A stretch of DNA of 64,000 nucleotides from assembly GCA_012656075.1 (NCBI GenBank), contig JAAKBF010000354.1, forward strand, positions 496,001-560,000. The letters run 5' to 3'. Below the pieces are notes generated by a model. The model had not been told where the DNA came from. It ran no database searches and saw only the letters and a list, made by a program, of their open reading frames with translations. Position numbers and translations under genes: made by a program. This DNA is from Phytophthora hibernalis (taxonomy: Eukaryota; Oomycota; Peronosporomycetes; Peronosporales; Peronosporaceae). The first letter of the stretch is position 1; the number at the start of each line of letters is the position of its first letter. Positions 63,941 to 64,000 of this stretch are shown here, piece by piece.

Positions 63941-64000
63941 ATGTCAGGGGCTGCTCCGCCCTACGTTAAGGCACAGAAGCGCGCTGCCTACAAGTCCACG
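63941..64000 (+). CDS. Possible start of a gene running off the right edge
   Basis: ATG 63941 opens MSGAAPPYVKAQKRAAYKST, still open at the window end. Too short to identify. Confidence 0.2.
   Translation, partial: MSGAAPPYVKAQKRAAYKST

Overview
The window looks like an oomycete nuclear genome, most likely Phytophthora-like. Coding DNA is GC-rich, introns are short GT-AG (about 60-75 bp), and several oomycete-typical families are present: a DUF6818-like protein, a three-exon bZIP protein resembling the M96 group, Cryptons and piggyBac-like elements. Transposable elements in many states of decay occupy most of the 64 kb. I found no rRNA, tRNA or CRISPR array. All identifications come from reading motifs; no database search was run.

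Layout. 1-7.7 kb: broken DUF6818-like gene, a SET-domain gene, and Ty3/gypsy debris (gag-like pieces on the minus strand, integrase-chromodomain tail on the plus strand). 7.7-18.1 kb: a pogo-like transposon whose transposase is split by a second pogo-like element (exact TA duplication) and by a 7.1-kb LINE (15-bp duplication). 18.5-42.4 kb: a large inverted duplication. Each arm carries a secreted-protein gene and a ZIP metal-transporter gene. The left arm is 12.4 kb and the right 5.0 kb; three insertions on the left (solo-LTR-like, 9-bp-TSD MITE, 6.4-kb piggyBac-like element) and one TA-flanked MITE on the right account for almost all of the difference. The 6.5-kb spacer holds a 3'-truncated Ty1/copia element and fragments of cellular genes (dynein heavy chain, ornithine carbamoyltransferase, DENR/SUI1). 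43.2-47.4 kb: a MULE transposase gene fused to a Ulp1-like protease. 47.9-57.3 kb: a second, longer LINE of the same family (9.4 kb, 16-bp duplication). 57.5-64 kb: a truncated and an intact bZIP/M96-like gene, a small type I membrane protein and a broken Crypton recombinase.

Genes that look intact are few: the left ZIP transporter (29623-30597), the right secreted protein (40975-42261), the bZIP/M96-like gene (58619-60098), the membrane protein (60540-61082) and perhaps the SET gene (1456-2490). The most notable pattern is that several elements carry enzymes acting on chromatin or ubiquitin/SUMO: an OTU-like protease in the LINE ORF2, a Ulp1-like protease in the MULE, a DOT1-like methyltransferase inside the exact ends of the piggyBac-like element, and a SET-domain gene beside the Ty3/gypsy debris. 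The inverted duplication is useful because each arm preserves the empty target sites of insertions in the other.
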